A DNA stretch of 64,000 nt from Acanthopleura granulata (Eukaryota > Mollusca > Polyplacophora > Chitonida > Chitonidae). The translations under genes were made by a program, and so were the position numbers. This document shows, piece after piece, positions 10,830 through 21,790 of the stretch. The notes under the pieces were generated by a model that was given only the letters and a program-made list of their open reading frames with translations, was not told the origin of the DNA and did no database searches. The stretch covers positions 37,007,011-37,071,010 of the forward strand of contig JABBOT010000001.1 of NCBI GenBank assembly GCA_016165875.1. The letters are read 5' to 3'. Each line of letters starts with the position of its first letter. Position 1 is the stretch's first letter.

Positions 10830-10861
10830 ATCAATCAATCAATCAATCAATCAATCAGTCA
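10830..10861. repeat. (TCAA)n microsatellite
   Basis: About seven consecutive tcaa units, the last one variant (tcag). Confidence 0.9.
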
Positions 10862-10937
10862 GTTCATACTTCCATACTTTTCTTACCGGATTTTCAAGTG
10901 TCATAAACACTGTTTATGTTCTGTTTTGCCAGTAAGT

Positions 10938-11085
10938 TATTCGACATTAGAAACCCGAATGACGAAAAACGTGCAAGTATGATATTCGGCATACGAAAAA
11001 TAACGAATGGCCAAAGACATGCTAGCACGATATTCGCCATTCCAATAACAAATAACGAAAAACGTGCTAGCGTGATATCTGACAT
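10938..11085. repeat. Three-unit degenerate tandem repeat, about 46 bp
   Basis: Successive units start attcgacatt, attcggcata and attcgccatt. Each carries a variant of acgaaaaacgtgctagc before gtgat or cgat. A partial fourth unit (atctgacatgcc) follows. Confidence 0.65.
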
Positions 11086-11309
11086 GCCAAGAGTGGTGCT
11101 GGCTTCAGTCTGCTGGAGGAATATGACACTAGCCTACATGAGGCAGCATGAAAAGGGCTCACAATCAATACACTGCTAGAAAAGAGGGCACGCATGAGTA
11201 AAGCAAGTCATTAGAAAAAAGGCGATAATTGTTCACCGGAATATTACAAGCTTTTCAAGGGGTCACACACTCGTAATTTAGTGTAGGCTCTATCTTTGCT
11301 ATGTCAGCA

Positions 11310-11750
11310 ACCATGTAAACGTCTACGTACAAAATGAAAGACATTAACTGACTCTAATTCGATAGGAACAAGTTTTTTACTACATGGATCATTTTCTGAA
11401 AAAAAAAGTCCATGCTTTTTATTTTTTGGTTTGTTGCTTGTTTTTGTCCACAGCTGCAGATTATCCAGTATTTTCTACAGATTAGTTAACTTTACGGACG
11501 TTACCAATGTAGCTTTATACTCCGGAACTCGTCTAACTCAGGACAATAGGGCTTGTTTGTTTGAATCTAGTTTATTTAATCATGTTTTCCGTCAGTCTAT
11601 AACGATTATATATTACAAAGTGACTACTTCAGCGTTTTCCCGGTTTTATGAGCAGCCCTTATCACTCTCTACAAAACCTTACTTTATTCAGAAAATCATC
11701 GACCCAACGTATATATTTCGAGTATTTGTGTAGAAAACATGTCTCGAGGG
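11310..11750 (+). repeat. Duplicated flank segment, right copy
   Basis: Counterpart of 8840-9390 in the same orientation: gtaaacgtctacgtacaaaa, tttttgtccacagctgcaga, ttttctacagattagttaac and gtgtagaaaacatgtctcga. One copy lies upstream of gene A and the other downstream of gene B, as expected if the duplication of the gene unit took flank with it. Confidence 0.7.
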
Positions 11751-12102
11751 CAAGGGCACGCGCTGTTTCTAAAGCTTAATGCAATACGCAGAAGCCTTAC
11801 AAGGCAGAAAGGTTTCAAGTCACAGGAGAACACAAGATGACACAAAACACACTGATTGATTTTTTCTTTTAGTTTTAATCACATGAAGTTTCACAGATTC
11901 CTTCCATCAATGAGGTTTCAGCAATTTTTATATAATCACTACAGACAATGACCGTCGATTGTAAAAATTATTTCATCAGACAGTCTACGAATTACAAATG
12001 CTTCAGAGAACTCAAAAAACTTCTTGAGCCAACTTTTCATAAGATTTAATTGTATTATTGACAGTTGGCAGAAGGAAACATAACGTCCGTATGAAAACAC
12101 AA

Positions 12103-12221
12103 TCATCGCTCTGTCGCTGGGAATCTTCCCAAAATGGCTTTCGTCCTTCCATAATAGATCATTGGTCTTACGTCCATAGAGTTGTACTTATCCTCCAATG
12201 CCATATACACTGCGATGATTT
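12103..12221 (-). CDS. Gene B exon 6: C-terminus
   Basis: The acceptor ATTTTTTTCAG ends at 12222. It encodes EIIAVYMALEDKYNSMDVRP, then the conserved YYGR and a short basic tail before TGA at 12103-12105. Confidence 0.85.
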
Positions 12222-15200
12222 CTGAAAAAAATACACATTAAATACACGCCATACAATGAGAGACTGAACTATATAGCAACTACTGAAGGCTGCGGTTTCT
12301 TGAAGTATCTATACGCGTACTTTCAATACCAGCGCAGACCTGCAATTATGTTATTTTGCTTATAAGTATAAATTGGCCACAAATTTCCATGTGACGAGAA
12401 CTGGGCAACAATAATAACAATAGTAATAATACATATAGGTGTAGATCTGTAGTGAAAATGGCAAAAACGATGTCATGAAATCTTTGAAATGTCAATTGAT
12501 TTCCAAGCGGAATCTTTCTCGCATTAAACAAAACTGATGCTCCTGAAGTGTAGGATATACATATCAAGGTACACGATAATCCAATCTGACGTTTTTGACC
12601 TTTCGAGGTTTTGCCCAGAATTCAATATGGCCACCAAACCACATGACCTTGTGGAACACACTTTTGACATGCAATACTTCAGACTATATGAAAAGTACTC
12701 CCAATGCCTGATCAGTTTTGGTGCAGTGATTTTTTTCTGTCAGCTTATCCCAAAAAGTGATTAAATCCTGACAATTCCAAAAGGATATCGCCGAAAGACC
12801 CATTCCCTGATTATAAAGAAAACAAAAAAAGTGTAAAAACTTAATCAAACAGACATCCTACAATATTACATAATATGGCTTGCAGCTTCTTTGACCCGTT
12901 ATGACTGGGTTGGTACTAATTCCATCAGAACCCAACACTGTATTCAAGAAGATTTCCATAGCATCGTTTTTACATATGTATACATAGGCGCTTGCCATAA
13001 TTTATTGAAAATACTTTGAGAGCACCTGTAACTAGGCCTCACTAAAACAGTCGCTCATACAAAGCACTTTAACGAAAGCTTTAGCAACACAGACAATTAC
13101 CTGAGTGACTGCTTAGGCAGTTCATTCCAAAAGCAGAAGAGGAAACAGCATATGACATTATTTTTCACCGAAATTCGTTGCCATTAGTTAATCACATTGC
13201 AGGAGAAGTAGTTACTTTGAGTAAAACTGTCATGTACTGTCAGCAATACTTCGTCAATATATGGGTATACCATAAGACTCTTCCGTGTGTTTAACAACGG
13301 ATTCGTACCTTTCAGATTCAATTGGTTGTCTCCGTCGGTGTCCAGAGCAGTGGCGGTGAGGACCAAGTCTTCCCAGAACCTCTGATCGACAACTAGGCTA
13401 TAGAACTCTTCCGCTTCATCTAAGCTTAGTTTGTGGTTGTTGTCACTGTCCAGAACGTCCAGTACGGTCAGTGCGACGTCCGTTGGTGTCTGAATCAGCA
13501 AAACTAAACATGTAACGATATATACAAAATCAAAAGATCAAAATGATAAATCATTAAATTAAATTATTTGTTTATTATTTGATTGGTGGTTTACGCCGTA
13601 CTCAAGAATGTTTCTCTTATGTACAACAGTGATTAGAATTAAGGTGGGCGGAAACCGGGCAGAGCTCCGGGGAAATCTAATTAACTCAATAAATAGAGTA
13701 TATGAAGAGACGGGGATGCTATGTCATTAGTGAAACTGTTCTTTTAGGAATCTGATTTTGAATACTGGATATTTTTGGACTGGTTAACGGCCCAAACTGT
13801 TATTTGAGTACTTGGCTTACTGCTGTCACGTTCGCACACTTACTGTGGGCACAATTATTTCCCCTCTGTTGACCATCAGTTCGGTTTCAAATGTTAGAGC
13901 TTGGATGACAGCTATGGAGGATGGGAAGACCTTTAACACGTCCATCAAAATACCCTGTAGTTCTGCAACCATACACTGGCGTAAGTGTCTGAATGAATGT
14001 AATCAGTGCCTGGTAGACAGTAACCATATAAGCAAACAGCATTCAGACTTGGGTTCAGATTTTCTAGATTTATATTCAAATTTAGGCTATTACATGTCAC
14101 TTAACCCATCATCTGTAGGATAGATTTATTTATTTATTTATCTATTTGATTGGTGTTTTACGTCGTACTCAAAAATATTTCGCTTATACAACGGCGGCCA
14201 GCATTATGGTGGGAGGAAACCGTATACAGCCCTGGGGAAATCCACCACCATCCGCAGGCTGCTGGCAGACCTTTCCACGTACGGCCGGAGAGGAGGCCAG
14301 CATGTGCTGGACTTGAACTCACAGCGACCGCATTTGTGGGAGGCTTCTAGGTCATTGCGCTGCGCTAGCGTGCTAATCAACTGAGCCACCTTTGTTAAAG
14401 CGCTGTATAATTGCGAATTTTTGATTCAGGCATTGTTGCTACTAATGCTATCTGTTCCTTAAGATTAAAGATTCGGTTACAGGAGATCAGTGATGTTTTC
14501 TGCTAAATCATTTTAAAACGAGTTTATAAATTTTGCTACCTTGAGGCCTATATATAATCTGAGAAGGCCCTGACCTTTTGCCGACTAGTAAACACAGTCA
14601 AGTAATCAGTCAAATACAATCTTCTAGTAACCGAGAAATAAGGTTAGACAAAGGGGGTAATAATGTTAAGTATTTTAAGGTCACATGGTTCACACAGTCT
14701 TTGACCTTTCAGAAATGTTGCCACAGTGGTCAGTCACTAAAGGAAGTCTGTGATTAGCAGTAAGGAATTAATTCGTATAGGCTATCCGCCATTTACATCC
14801 GACAAGCTTGCCTTCTTTACATTTATAATAAAACCATCCTTCAGAGCATGTAGATAGTATGCTGATGGAGCTAATGTTGGTAATAATGATCTTCAAGTGT
14901 TTGTCAAACTGTGTACATAAACGTTAAACAACCCCTGAGAAAACCAGAGAATATTTTCACCAGTGTCTTCAACAATTTCCCTAACACATAGAATCTATTT
15001 TTAATCGTGTATTATGGTAGTCGACGTAATACATTGAAATATTTGAATATTTGACCCCCAATGAGAAGACGATCCTAAAATTTCCCGAATTATCCTAAAG
15101 CTTTTGAGGATTGCTACACTACAAATCCAATTCTTTTGTAAAAAACTAAAGATGAACATTTTCCACTATCTTTATACACGTATTTCCTATTATCGAAATC

Positions 15201-17026
15201 TTCCGAAATTCTGGAAGCATATGAAACAACAACAACAGTTGATCAATAGGAATATGAGATTTTGAATTTGCAAACAATACAATGCAAACATCGCACGCTT
15301 AACATTGTCGATGGCAGACTTCATTGCCGTAACATTTTTGCCTCCTGGCGAATGATTTGCAGCCTCGAAGTCACATTTTAGAGGCAAACAATTCAGCATG
15401 CCCAAAGTGAAATCCCGTGCCGACAAACAGTAGGTAATTGTGTACACTTTGAGTGGGGTGCTGCGTTGCAAAAATAGCGTAAAAGGCGGATAGAGTACTA
15501 ATAAACATTTTACCATATCTTTCCACCTGGCTGTTCTGGTTTGAATCAGCGGCCTGTACAGTATCCGATGTCAGGGTGATTCGGAGAAACCGGGGGACAC
15601 CCGGATTGGCCAAGAACACATGAATTTCATCGTAACTGATGGCTCCATTATTGTCCGTGTCTGTCATGCGTAAGATGGCATCCTCAATATCAGGAAGATA
15701 CTAGAAAAACAAACACAGTTTTAACTAAAGGAATCAGCGGGGCCCTAATCAAATGTAAGTTCATACATGTAAAACTATTCCTTTAGCGGCTCTCACTCGA
15801 AGCCGAGTTCGGTCGATTTTTAGTGCCGAGCGCGTCACGTGTTAAATTCGTGAAATGTCTCGGAGACTTGGGCGTTGTCGACAAAAGGTCGTGGAGTTGT
15901 TGTGACTTTGTCCTGGCAAGGTCCTGTTGATCTGGCCCAGTTCTGGTGAGTCGGTTTTTTTTTTTTTGAACATGTTGAAAATTATGAGTCCTCGTGCTAA
16001 GTCGTAAATATATCGTGGTGTAGTCGTAAAGCAGTCGTGTACTCTAGACTCTGCCGTATAAGTCGTGTTGCAGTCCTACTGTTCTCGTAGTACAGTCGTA
16101 TTCGTTTCTCGATCGGGGGAAGCTCGTATTAGAATCCTACGTTAGTCCTAGAGCAGTCGTGACACTGTCGTGGTAAAATCGTACCACTCCTGTATACTTG
16201 TTGAACACTCATGGATTAGTCATATTCTTGTCGTCGTCATGTCCTACTGTTGTCGTACAATATTCGTGTGTTTGTCGTAGAATCTCATTATCACGCGCTC
16301 AGATATTTTTGCCCTTAAAAGGGGAGTGAATTTAATTTATCATTCTGTAACAGTAGCCATTTTGAACAAAAATGATCACATGATTAATGTCGTTGAGAAG
16401 TCCTACTACTCGTGGAGCAGTCGCACAGGTCGTGTCTCTGCTCGACTACACTCTTAAATCACTCTGGTCTAGTCGTAGAAAGGTCGGGGTTAGCCGGGAA
16501 CAAGTCGTGGCAGTATCTTCCTGTAGGCCTACTACAGACCTGATTTCCTCGTACTTAGGTCCTCTTTCATTCCCGACCAACCAAGACTAACCCCAGATTA
16601 AACAGGGCTGCAGTAGGACTATACATGACAACAACAGGAGTTATCCCGATTTTTGTCACGACTAAGTCGGCCTCGAGATTTTACGCTCCCTGTGCTCTTG
16701 TAAATCAGAAAGACTGAAAACGTAGAAACTTTACAATATTTATTTGTCAAAGATTGTTTCCTCTGTTTGCTTTTTTGAATTATATATTTTGGTTTTTCGA
16801 CAGTGTACTTGTAAAAAAATTCATCTTGAATATAGGAAATCAGACAACTGTATTGCAGATGAAATGAAAATTGCTCCTTTTTTCAGGGGAGAGGGACACA
16901 TGCGCTAACCTCAAAATGATCTTCCGAGCGAGAGGTAATTAGGCTCCTGGGCAATATCAGGCCATTTGTGTAACGAAGTTGACAACAGACAACGCCCACA
17001 AAAACTGGGAGAAAAGACTTCATCAT
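12103..17026 (-). CDS. Secreted four-EF-hand calcium-binding protein, copy B
   Basis: Coding exons 17026-16910, 15700-15514, 13962-13844, 13489-13309 and 12221-12103 join in the same phases as copy A and give about 240 residues. The N-terminus MMKSFLPVFVGVVCCQ reads as a signal peptide, so the protein should be secreted. The EF-hand loops are DTDNNGAISYDE (53-64), DSNQNSQVERYE (91-102), DSDNNHKLSLDE (155-166) and DTDGDNQLNLKE (191-202). The first loop is fully canonical, with Gly at position 6; all four keep Asp 1 and Glu 12. Loop spacing is identical to copy A (38 residues within the first pair, 36 within the second). Two adjacent ATG codons open the frame (17026 and 17023); either could be used. 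A family name is not known to me. A matrix or mineralisation role would be inference from secretion plus calcium binding alone. Confidence 0.88.
13309..13489 (-). CDS. Gene B exon 5: EF-hands 3 and 4
   Basis: 181 nt, acceptor GTTTTGCTGATTCAG, donor GTACGA. It opens TPTDVALTVLDVL, then loop 3, a helical spacer (AEEFYSLVVDQRFWEDLVLT) and loop 4 up to its eleventh residue. Confidence 0.88.
13565..13678 (-). repeat. tRNA-derived SINE, family 1, 3' fragment
   Basis: The tail gattggtggtttacgccgta and body fragment ggaaaccgggcagagctccg are present; the head is missing. Lies in intron 4 of gene B. Confidence 0.8.
13844..13962 (-). CDS. Gene B exon 4: helix after EF-hand 2
   Basis: 119 nt, acceptor GTATGGTTGCAG, donor GTAAGT. 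The first two bases complete the loop-2 Glu. It encodes LQGILMDVLKVFPSSIAVIQ and then ALTFETELMVNRGEIIVPT. Confidence 0.85.
14125..14390 (-). repeat. tRNA-derived SINE, family 1, full-length
   Basis: From the (TTTA)n tail through gattggtgttttacgtcgta, the body, and B-box-like ggacttgaactcacagcg, to the A-box-like head ctaatcaactgagccacc. Lies in intron 3 of gene B. Confidence 0.92.
15514..15700 (-). CDS. Gene B exon 3: EF-hands 1 and 2
   Basis: 187 nt, acceptor TTTGTTTTTCTAG, donor GTAAAA. It encodes YLPDIEDAILRMT, a fully canonical loop 1, a spacer, and loop 2 minus its last Glu. It aligns without gaps to exon 3 of gene A. Confidence 0.88.
15797..16677. mobile_element. About 880-bp GTCGT-rich element with inverted ends
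   Basis: The left end tcgaagccgagttcggtcg is matched by the reverse complement of the right end cgactaagtcggcctcgag. The inside carries some 15 copies of GTCGT on the plus strand in about 800 bp, plus many GTCCTA variants, where about one is expected by chance. No coding capacity is seen. It lies in intron 2 of gene B. Confidence 0.5.
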
Positions 17027-17034
17027 ACGCTTAT
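16910..17034 (-). CDS. Gene B exon 2: leader and signal peptide
   Basis: The acceptor ATTTTTTTTCACAG ends at 17035 and the donor GTTAGC begins at 16909. Eight untranslated bases precede ATG. Thirty-nine codons end SEDHFE in phase 0. The matching exon of copy 4 begins with the same MKSF.PV pattern. Confidence 0.82.
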
Positions 17035-17674
17035 CTGTGAAAAAAAATAAAATAGATCAATTTTTTTCACATGTAATGTGAACTTTCTGTCGGGCTCTAC
17101 TGTTTGTTGTCTCAACACGAAAAACTGCAATACTACTGCTGCACTATTACTTCATGTACTCGATGATCTTTGCACCATTTCCATATATGTCTATACCACG
17201 TGACCACGTGTTCCAACGTGAGCAGTCTGTCAGCATTTGTATTAGCAGCAATTAATGGTTATTTCATTTCACCACAGTAGATATGGTTCTGGATTCAAAA
17301 TTAGGTGATATGAGTCCAAATCCCAGTGTGATATTCTAGGATATATAATAAATACTTCAACCATTACGTCTTAATTAGATGCGGTCGACTCGTTGTCATC
17401 TTAATGAAGATTTCGGACTAGTTAATCGTACCAGCTGTGGATGCATGCATATAAGGAAACTTATATCGGAAAAGGACATTCTTCTCTCGGTATGATACAA
17501 GACAGATTGTTGAAAATCCTGATGTAAAGAAAAAACTGCGCTATTCAAACAACACATCCACATTTTAACCACAGTCGCCGAGTAGACTACTCTTATAGAG
17601 TTGTATAATATACAGTGCATGGAAAGTAAAACACGAGCAGCGACCACAATGTTTACTGGGGCAAATATACTTAC

Positions 17675-17735
17675 CAACAATAGCTTTATGGTAGGAAGTA
17701 GGTGAAACGGAGCAACAATTTTCACACTGCCCTTC
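17675..17735 (-). other. Gene B noncoding first exon (predicted)
   Basis: Ends at the donor TTGTTG|GTAAGTAT (intron from 17674). The same exon end (TTTGTTG|GTGAGT) occurs in copy 4 at 30016. The 5' end is inferred from the TATA motif. Confidence 0.5.
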
Positions 17736-17761
17736 TCGGTGGAGACGTAGTGTTTGTGACG

Positions 17762-17769
17762 TTTATAAA
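17762..17769 (-). promoter_or_regulatory. TATA-like motif of gene B
   Basis: TTTATAAA about 90 bp upstream of the predicted exon 1 donor, next to the block conserved with copy 4. A second TATA-like string lies at 17791-17797. Confidence 0.35.
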
Positions 17770-17773
17770 TTAT

Positions 17774-17960
17774 ATTCCTCGCAATGGGCATTTATATGTG
17801 GAAAATCTGCGTGACCTTTTCCCCGGCAAAACAATTCCAAACCTTGTTTAATGTCAGCCCTATATTAACTGTACATATCAACATGTATGTGTATTTGGTA
17901 TCGGGGAATTTTAGTATAAGCTGTTATGTAAGATCAAAGGTTATCTTGGGCGCAAATTCA
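17774..17960 (-). promoter_or_regulatory. Upstream block of gene B conserved in copy 4
   Basis: Colinear with 30145-30330: on the plus strand both show attcctcgc.atgg, atttatat.tgg, ttgtttaatgtca.cc and aaggttatc.tggg in the same order and spacing. A block kept upstream of two paralogs is a promoter candidate; shared ancestry alone could also explain it. Confidence 0.5.
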
Positions 17961-18201
17961 GCATGCAGTTAGTGCTAAGGAACGAAATACATCCAGTATC
18001 AATAACACGAAAATATGATATTATGCTTTTTACCATTTCCGAAATGTGTATTTACTGACAGTGAAATCCACCCGGCCAGGTTTAAGATTTATCGGGTCAT
18101 TTACGCCACATGTCTGGCACGGGTGCTAATTCTTCTAAGCAAGATAAACACGGCAAGGCTTATCAAAACACTACTTGTTTTTCTCTCCCGAACTGCTGTT
18201 T

Positions 18202-18453
18202 CTTTATTTGATGTGATTTGTGTTTTACAAGAATATTTGACTCGTACGACGGCTGTCAGTATTATGGTGTGAAGAATCCTGGCAGAGCCCGAGGGAAACC
18301 CACGACCAGGTTGCTTGCAGACCTTTCCACGCAAGGCCGGAAGGAAAACCAGCAGGAGCTGGGCTTGCATTCACAGCGACCGCATTGGTAAGAGGCTCCT
18401 GTGTGTCATTTGCGCTGCGCTAGAGAGCTAACAATCTTGGTCACCGAGGCTCC
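18202..18453 (-). repeat. tRNA-derived SINE, family 1, diverged
   Basis: A diverged tail (tttatttgatgtgatttgtg) is followed by agagcccgagggaaacccac, the B-box-like gcattcacagcgaccgcatt and the head tcaccgaggctcc. Confidence 0.8.
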
Positions 18454-19537
18454 CTCTCACTAAATGACATTGAATCCAAGATGAGATATCTCATTAAAGT
18501 GAAAGCCCCAGCATCTGCAAACATAAGCCAACAATGCGATTTTTGTAGATATACAGACTAATACACAGCCATACTAATCTGAACATTTTTGCAAGTCTGA
18601 CACGGACTCTGACACTGCTATTTTGAATACCAAACCTCAACGAGGCTGGGCCTCAGAGATTGCGTTGACAACCGTCAAGTGATAAAAGCTGACATACTTT
18701 GCGTGGGCCATTATTCACTTCGGTGTTTAATAAAACCGCTCACCGCAATTATACATTAATATTGGTGGCAACAAAACCTTCTCCAGTTCCACCACACACA
18801 GGAGTTATCATTCATGAAATGTCTCGTTGTTTATTCGAATTTCTCATTAATAATTTCTATTATGAAATTTGGAGAAACCATTTATCAACAGTGTACAGGT
18901 ATTGTGGGTACATATTGTGCCCTACATTTGGCAGACCTATACCAGTTACTATATACTTTTGTGATTACATTTTTTCCTGTTTCAAACCCAAACGACATGA
19001 TATCGGAAAAAGAAACATTATGTTTCATGACGTTCCAATCTAAGCTCAGAGGTATGACGTCACAATACATAAATAGTAAATTTTTACATTCCTACGTCAC
19101 GCAACAATAGGACACGACGCCTTTTACACACGACATCACAGAAATATCTAGGTCATCTGCAGGGGATTAAGTTTGCAGTTGATTGGTCTAAAATTCATGA
19201 CCTCGGCGGAGGGAGTAAACGAGATCGGCAGCATTTTTTCACATTTTGTTCAGTTTTGGGGGTAGAATAGGCTTTAACACCTTCGTGCCAAGATTCCTCG
19301 TCAAATTTGACTCGGTAGGAAACCAGGTTCACCGGTTTCGTGCTACACAACAAACTCCGCTAGGGCGATGTTAAAACCTCCATGACTCACTTCCAGACCG
19401 ATGAGTTTACAAATAGATCATCCTATCCTACTAACCAGGGGAAGACAACCAAGCCTACGGACGTTTTCAGGACACTTCAGCTTTATCTGCCATTTGTCTG
19501 TGAAAAGCTACAAGGTCATGGTATTCCAACACAGGCG

Positions 19538-19703
19538 ATTTATTTGTTTGATTTATTTAATTGGTGTTTTACGTCGTACTCAATAATATTTCACTTGTAC
19601 GACGGCGGCCAGCATTATGGTGGGAGAAAACCGGGCAGGACCCGGGGTAAACTCATGACCATCGACAGGTTGCTGGCGGACCTTCCTACGTACAGCCAGG
19701 GAG
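19538..19703 (-). repeat. tRNA-derived SINE, family 1, head missing
   Basis: Tail ttggtgttttacgtcgtact and body cggcggccagcattatggtg are present. It ends at ccttcctacgtacagccag without the tRNA-like part. Confidence 0.85.
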
Positions 19704-20830
19704 TAAGCAAGACTGACCTGATGCTGCTGATGAGACAGTAGTAAGTGACAGTACACTGGTTACCTTTCAAAAAGTACACAGTTCTTTGTTAATCGAAGGA
19801 TGTGCCCCAAATCAAGAAATAGTAGATCAGACAAAAATCCTAAAACACTTCAAGGTCAACCAGGTTGGTGTAAAATACTGAAAACCAACACTGTTCTTGG
19901 AGATTATCATTTGGTTAAACGATTTGTAAAAGAGATGTTTAAAAAAAAACCCCACTTTATCCCGATATGTGTCAACGTGGGATAGAAATGTTTAGCGCGG
20001 TCATTTGAGATTGCTATCACACTGTAGATATCTGTTTGAAAAAGTTATCAGTTAACTATATTTACTGGGAAGACAAGCCAAATATTGCATGCATTAAAGT
20101 AGCATATGATCTACAGGAAAGTAGGTGCCTGTACTCTCTTCTTAGTCTGTAGATGCCGAGTAGACCGAGCTATCAACAAGTCTTTTATTATTTTGAATGC
20201 ATATAAGCAAGTCAGAAGTCTCTGTATTGTACATCACATTAATGTTTATTTTAAGCTCACAGATTAAGGGAGAGAACTGTTACTTATTCTTAAGGTTTCA
20301 AAATCTTTCGCGTCAGTACGTAAGCCAAGACACCAGGTGGGTAAAATTCGCACTCGTCGTTGCAACTGTAGTTTTTTCTTTCAGACATCAAAGTACTACA
20401 GCCTCCTTAACGAATGCTGGTTTTAACGAATGCTGTCTCTCTTTTGAGAGCACAATGGAGTTTGGTATTATTCAAGATGTTTTACAAATTTTACAATACG
20501 TTAATTTACCTGCCCTATAAGTTTCATAAACTAAAGCTAAACTGTGTAATAAAGTGAGAGATTTCGTGAGTTTTACACACCAAATGTGATTAATTTGCAG
20601 CATTTTGAGTAACTACCGACCAGTGATGTTTAAAAACTGACATCAGTTAATATCACTGCCTCTCTTTTACTCCATTCGGCTTAATCCATGGTGCTATGGG
20701 CATGATAAGTATTTACATTAACGGTTAGAATAAAACCTTAAAAGAGGCCGGATTTCACTGAATACTTGTGACCATTTGCTAACTATCACTCCGTCATAGG
20801 TTTTACAAAGACTCATTTTAAAAGTATTTC

Positions 20831-21088
20831 GGGGGCCTCCGTGGCTCAGTCGGTTAGCGCGCTATCGCAGCACAATGACCCGAAGCCTCCCACCAACGCT
20901 GTCGCTGTGAGTTCTAGCACGCTCCTGCTGGCTTCCTCTGCTGGACGTGGGAATGTCTACCAGCGGATGGTGGTGGATTTCCCCCGGGCTCTGCCCGGTT
21001 TCCTCCCACCATAATGCTGGCCGCCCTTGTATAAGTGAAATATTCTTGAGTACGGCGTAAAACACCAATCAAATAAATAAATAAATAT
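20831..21088 (+). repeat. tRNA-derived SINE, family 1, full-length
   Basis: Head gggggcctccgtggctcagt with A-box-like ggttagcgcg, B-box-like gtgagttctagcac, body gggctctgcccggtttcctc, and tail aacaccaatcaaataaataa. The best preserved plus-strand copy. Confidence 0.93.
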
Positions 21089-21232
21089 AAGTGTTTCAGC
21101 AAATGATGGCCAGGCAACCTTCGTTGTGAGTAACGCATAATATTTAATCGTTGAGTGCTTTTTCCACACAAAAATTTAGGCACATTTTGAGAATTCCCCA
21201 AAACAAAACATTCATTTCATTGGAAACCAGTA

Positions 21233-21354
21233 TCACTTCTCAATCACTTTCGGGATTAACCCCAAGAGTGACACCATTCTCCCATACAAGATCAACTTTT
21301 CCAGGTTTATAGACTCGTACTTTTCCTCGAGTGTTTTGTACACTGCGACAATTT
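21233..21354 (-). pseudogene. Copy 3 exon 6, open frame kept
   Basis: The acceptor GCGTCTGTTGTAG ends at 21355. It encodes EIVAVYKTLEEKYESINLEK, then LILYGR and a tail ending VIEK before TGA at 21233-21235. Same phase and motif order as exon 6 of genes A and B. Confidence 0.75.
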
Positions 21355-21421
21355 CTACAACAGACGCAGAGTTAATAAATGCAAAATAAAATCACACCGG
21401 AAGAGAGAACAACTGATGACT

Positions 21422-21470
21422 AATTTATTCACTTATCTGATTGGTGGTTAACGCTGTATAGACTTATGCG
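21422..21470 (-). repeat. SINE family 1 tail fragment
   Basis: Only the tail-like piece ttatctgattggtggttaac is left. Confidence 0.4.
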
Positions 21471-21504
21471 TGGTGGAACATCCGCCTTCACCAGTTATCT
21501 CCTG

Positions 21505-21790
21505 AACAGCCATGCATAAGTTGTATGAATTTCATGGAAATACAATGTACAAAAAATGGCCAATTCAAAGAAAACAACAACAGTAACATTTCAATAACTA
21601 GACAAAACATGGCTCACAGATCTTCACAAGATATGGAAGTTTCTATTCTCTCCACGACAGAGCAGCTCAGAGCTCTTGTCGCGTCTTGCGCTGTCGAAAA
21701 ATGACGAGATCCCTGTACAAGCTGTCTCTTTGTATTCAGTATGCATAAGCTTGATGTGACGAACATCCAATCAAAACACTCATTGTGAAT
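21505..21790. repeat. Tandem repeat unit 1 (about 290 bp)
   Basis: Runs from catgcataagttgtatgaat through cacagatcttcacaagatat to gacgaacatccaatcaaaac. The next unit repeats the same phrases in the same order. Confidence 0.7.

Larger units (their letters stand above)
8530..12102. other. Intergenic stretch between EF-hand genes A and B
   Basis: No exon found. It holds a pair of roughly 500-bp duplicated segments, one SINE, a TCAA microsatellite and a short tandem repeat, listed separately. The left end is the upstream region of gene A; the right end is the 3' flank of gene B, with a candidate ATTAAA signal at 12045-12050. Confidence 0.5.
17780..21232. other. Spacer between EF-hand copies B and 3
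   Basis: No exon found. It contains three SINEs and a CRE-like cluster around 19055-19062 (TGACGTCA with further TGACG and TACGTCA motifs nearby). The open frames near 18700-19110 do not resemble coding exons. Confidence 0.5.

Noticed and set aside
13812..14123. Plus-strand open frame of about 100 residues
   Set aside because: It overlaps exon 4 of gene B on the opposite strand; it is the antisense shadow of that exon.
15190..15516. Open frame of 108 residues on the minus strand
   Set aside because: Lies in intron 3 of gene B just after the EF-hand exon donor; no acceptor, no homology, different frame from the gene.
16387..16590. Open frame in the GTCGT-rich element
   Set aside because: Frame is a by-product of the repeated GTCGT/GTCCTA motifs; no protein features.
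18699..19110. Overlapping open frames of 98-114 residues
   Set aside because: No splice context, no conserved motif, and AT-rich codon use like the surrounding spacer.
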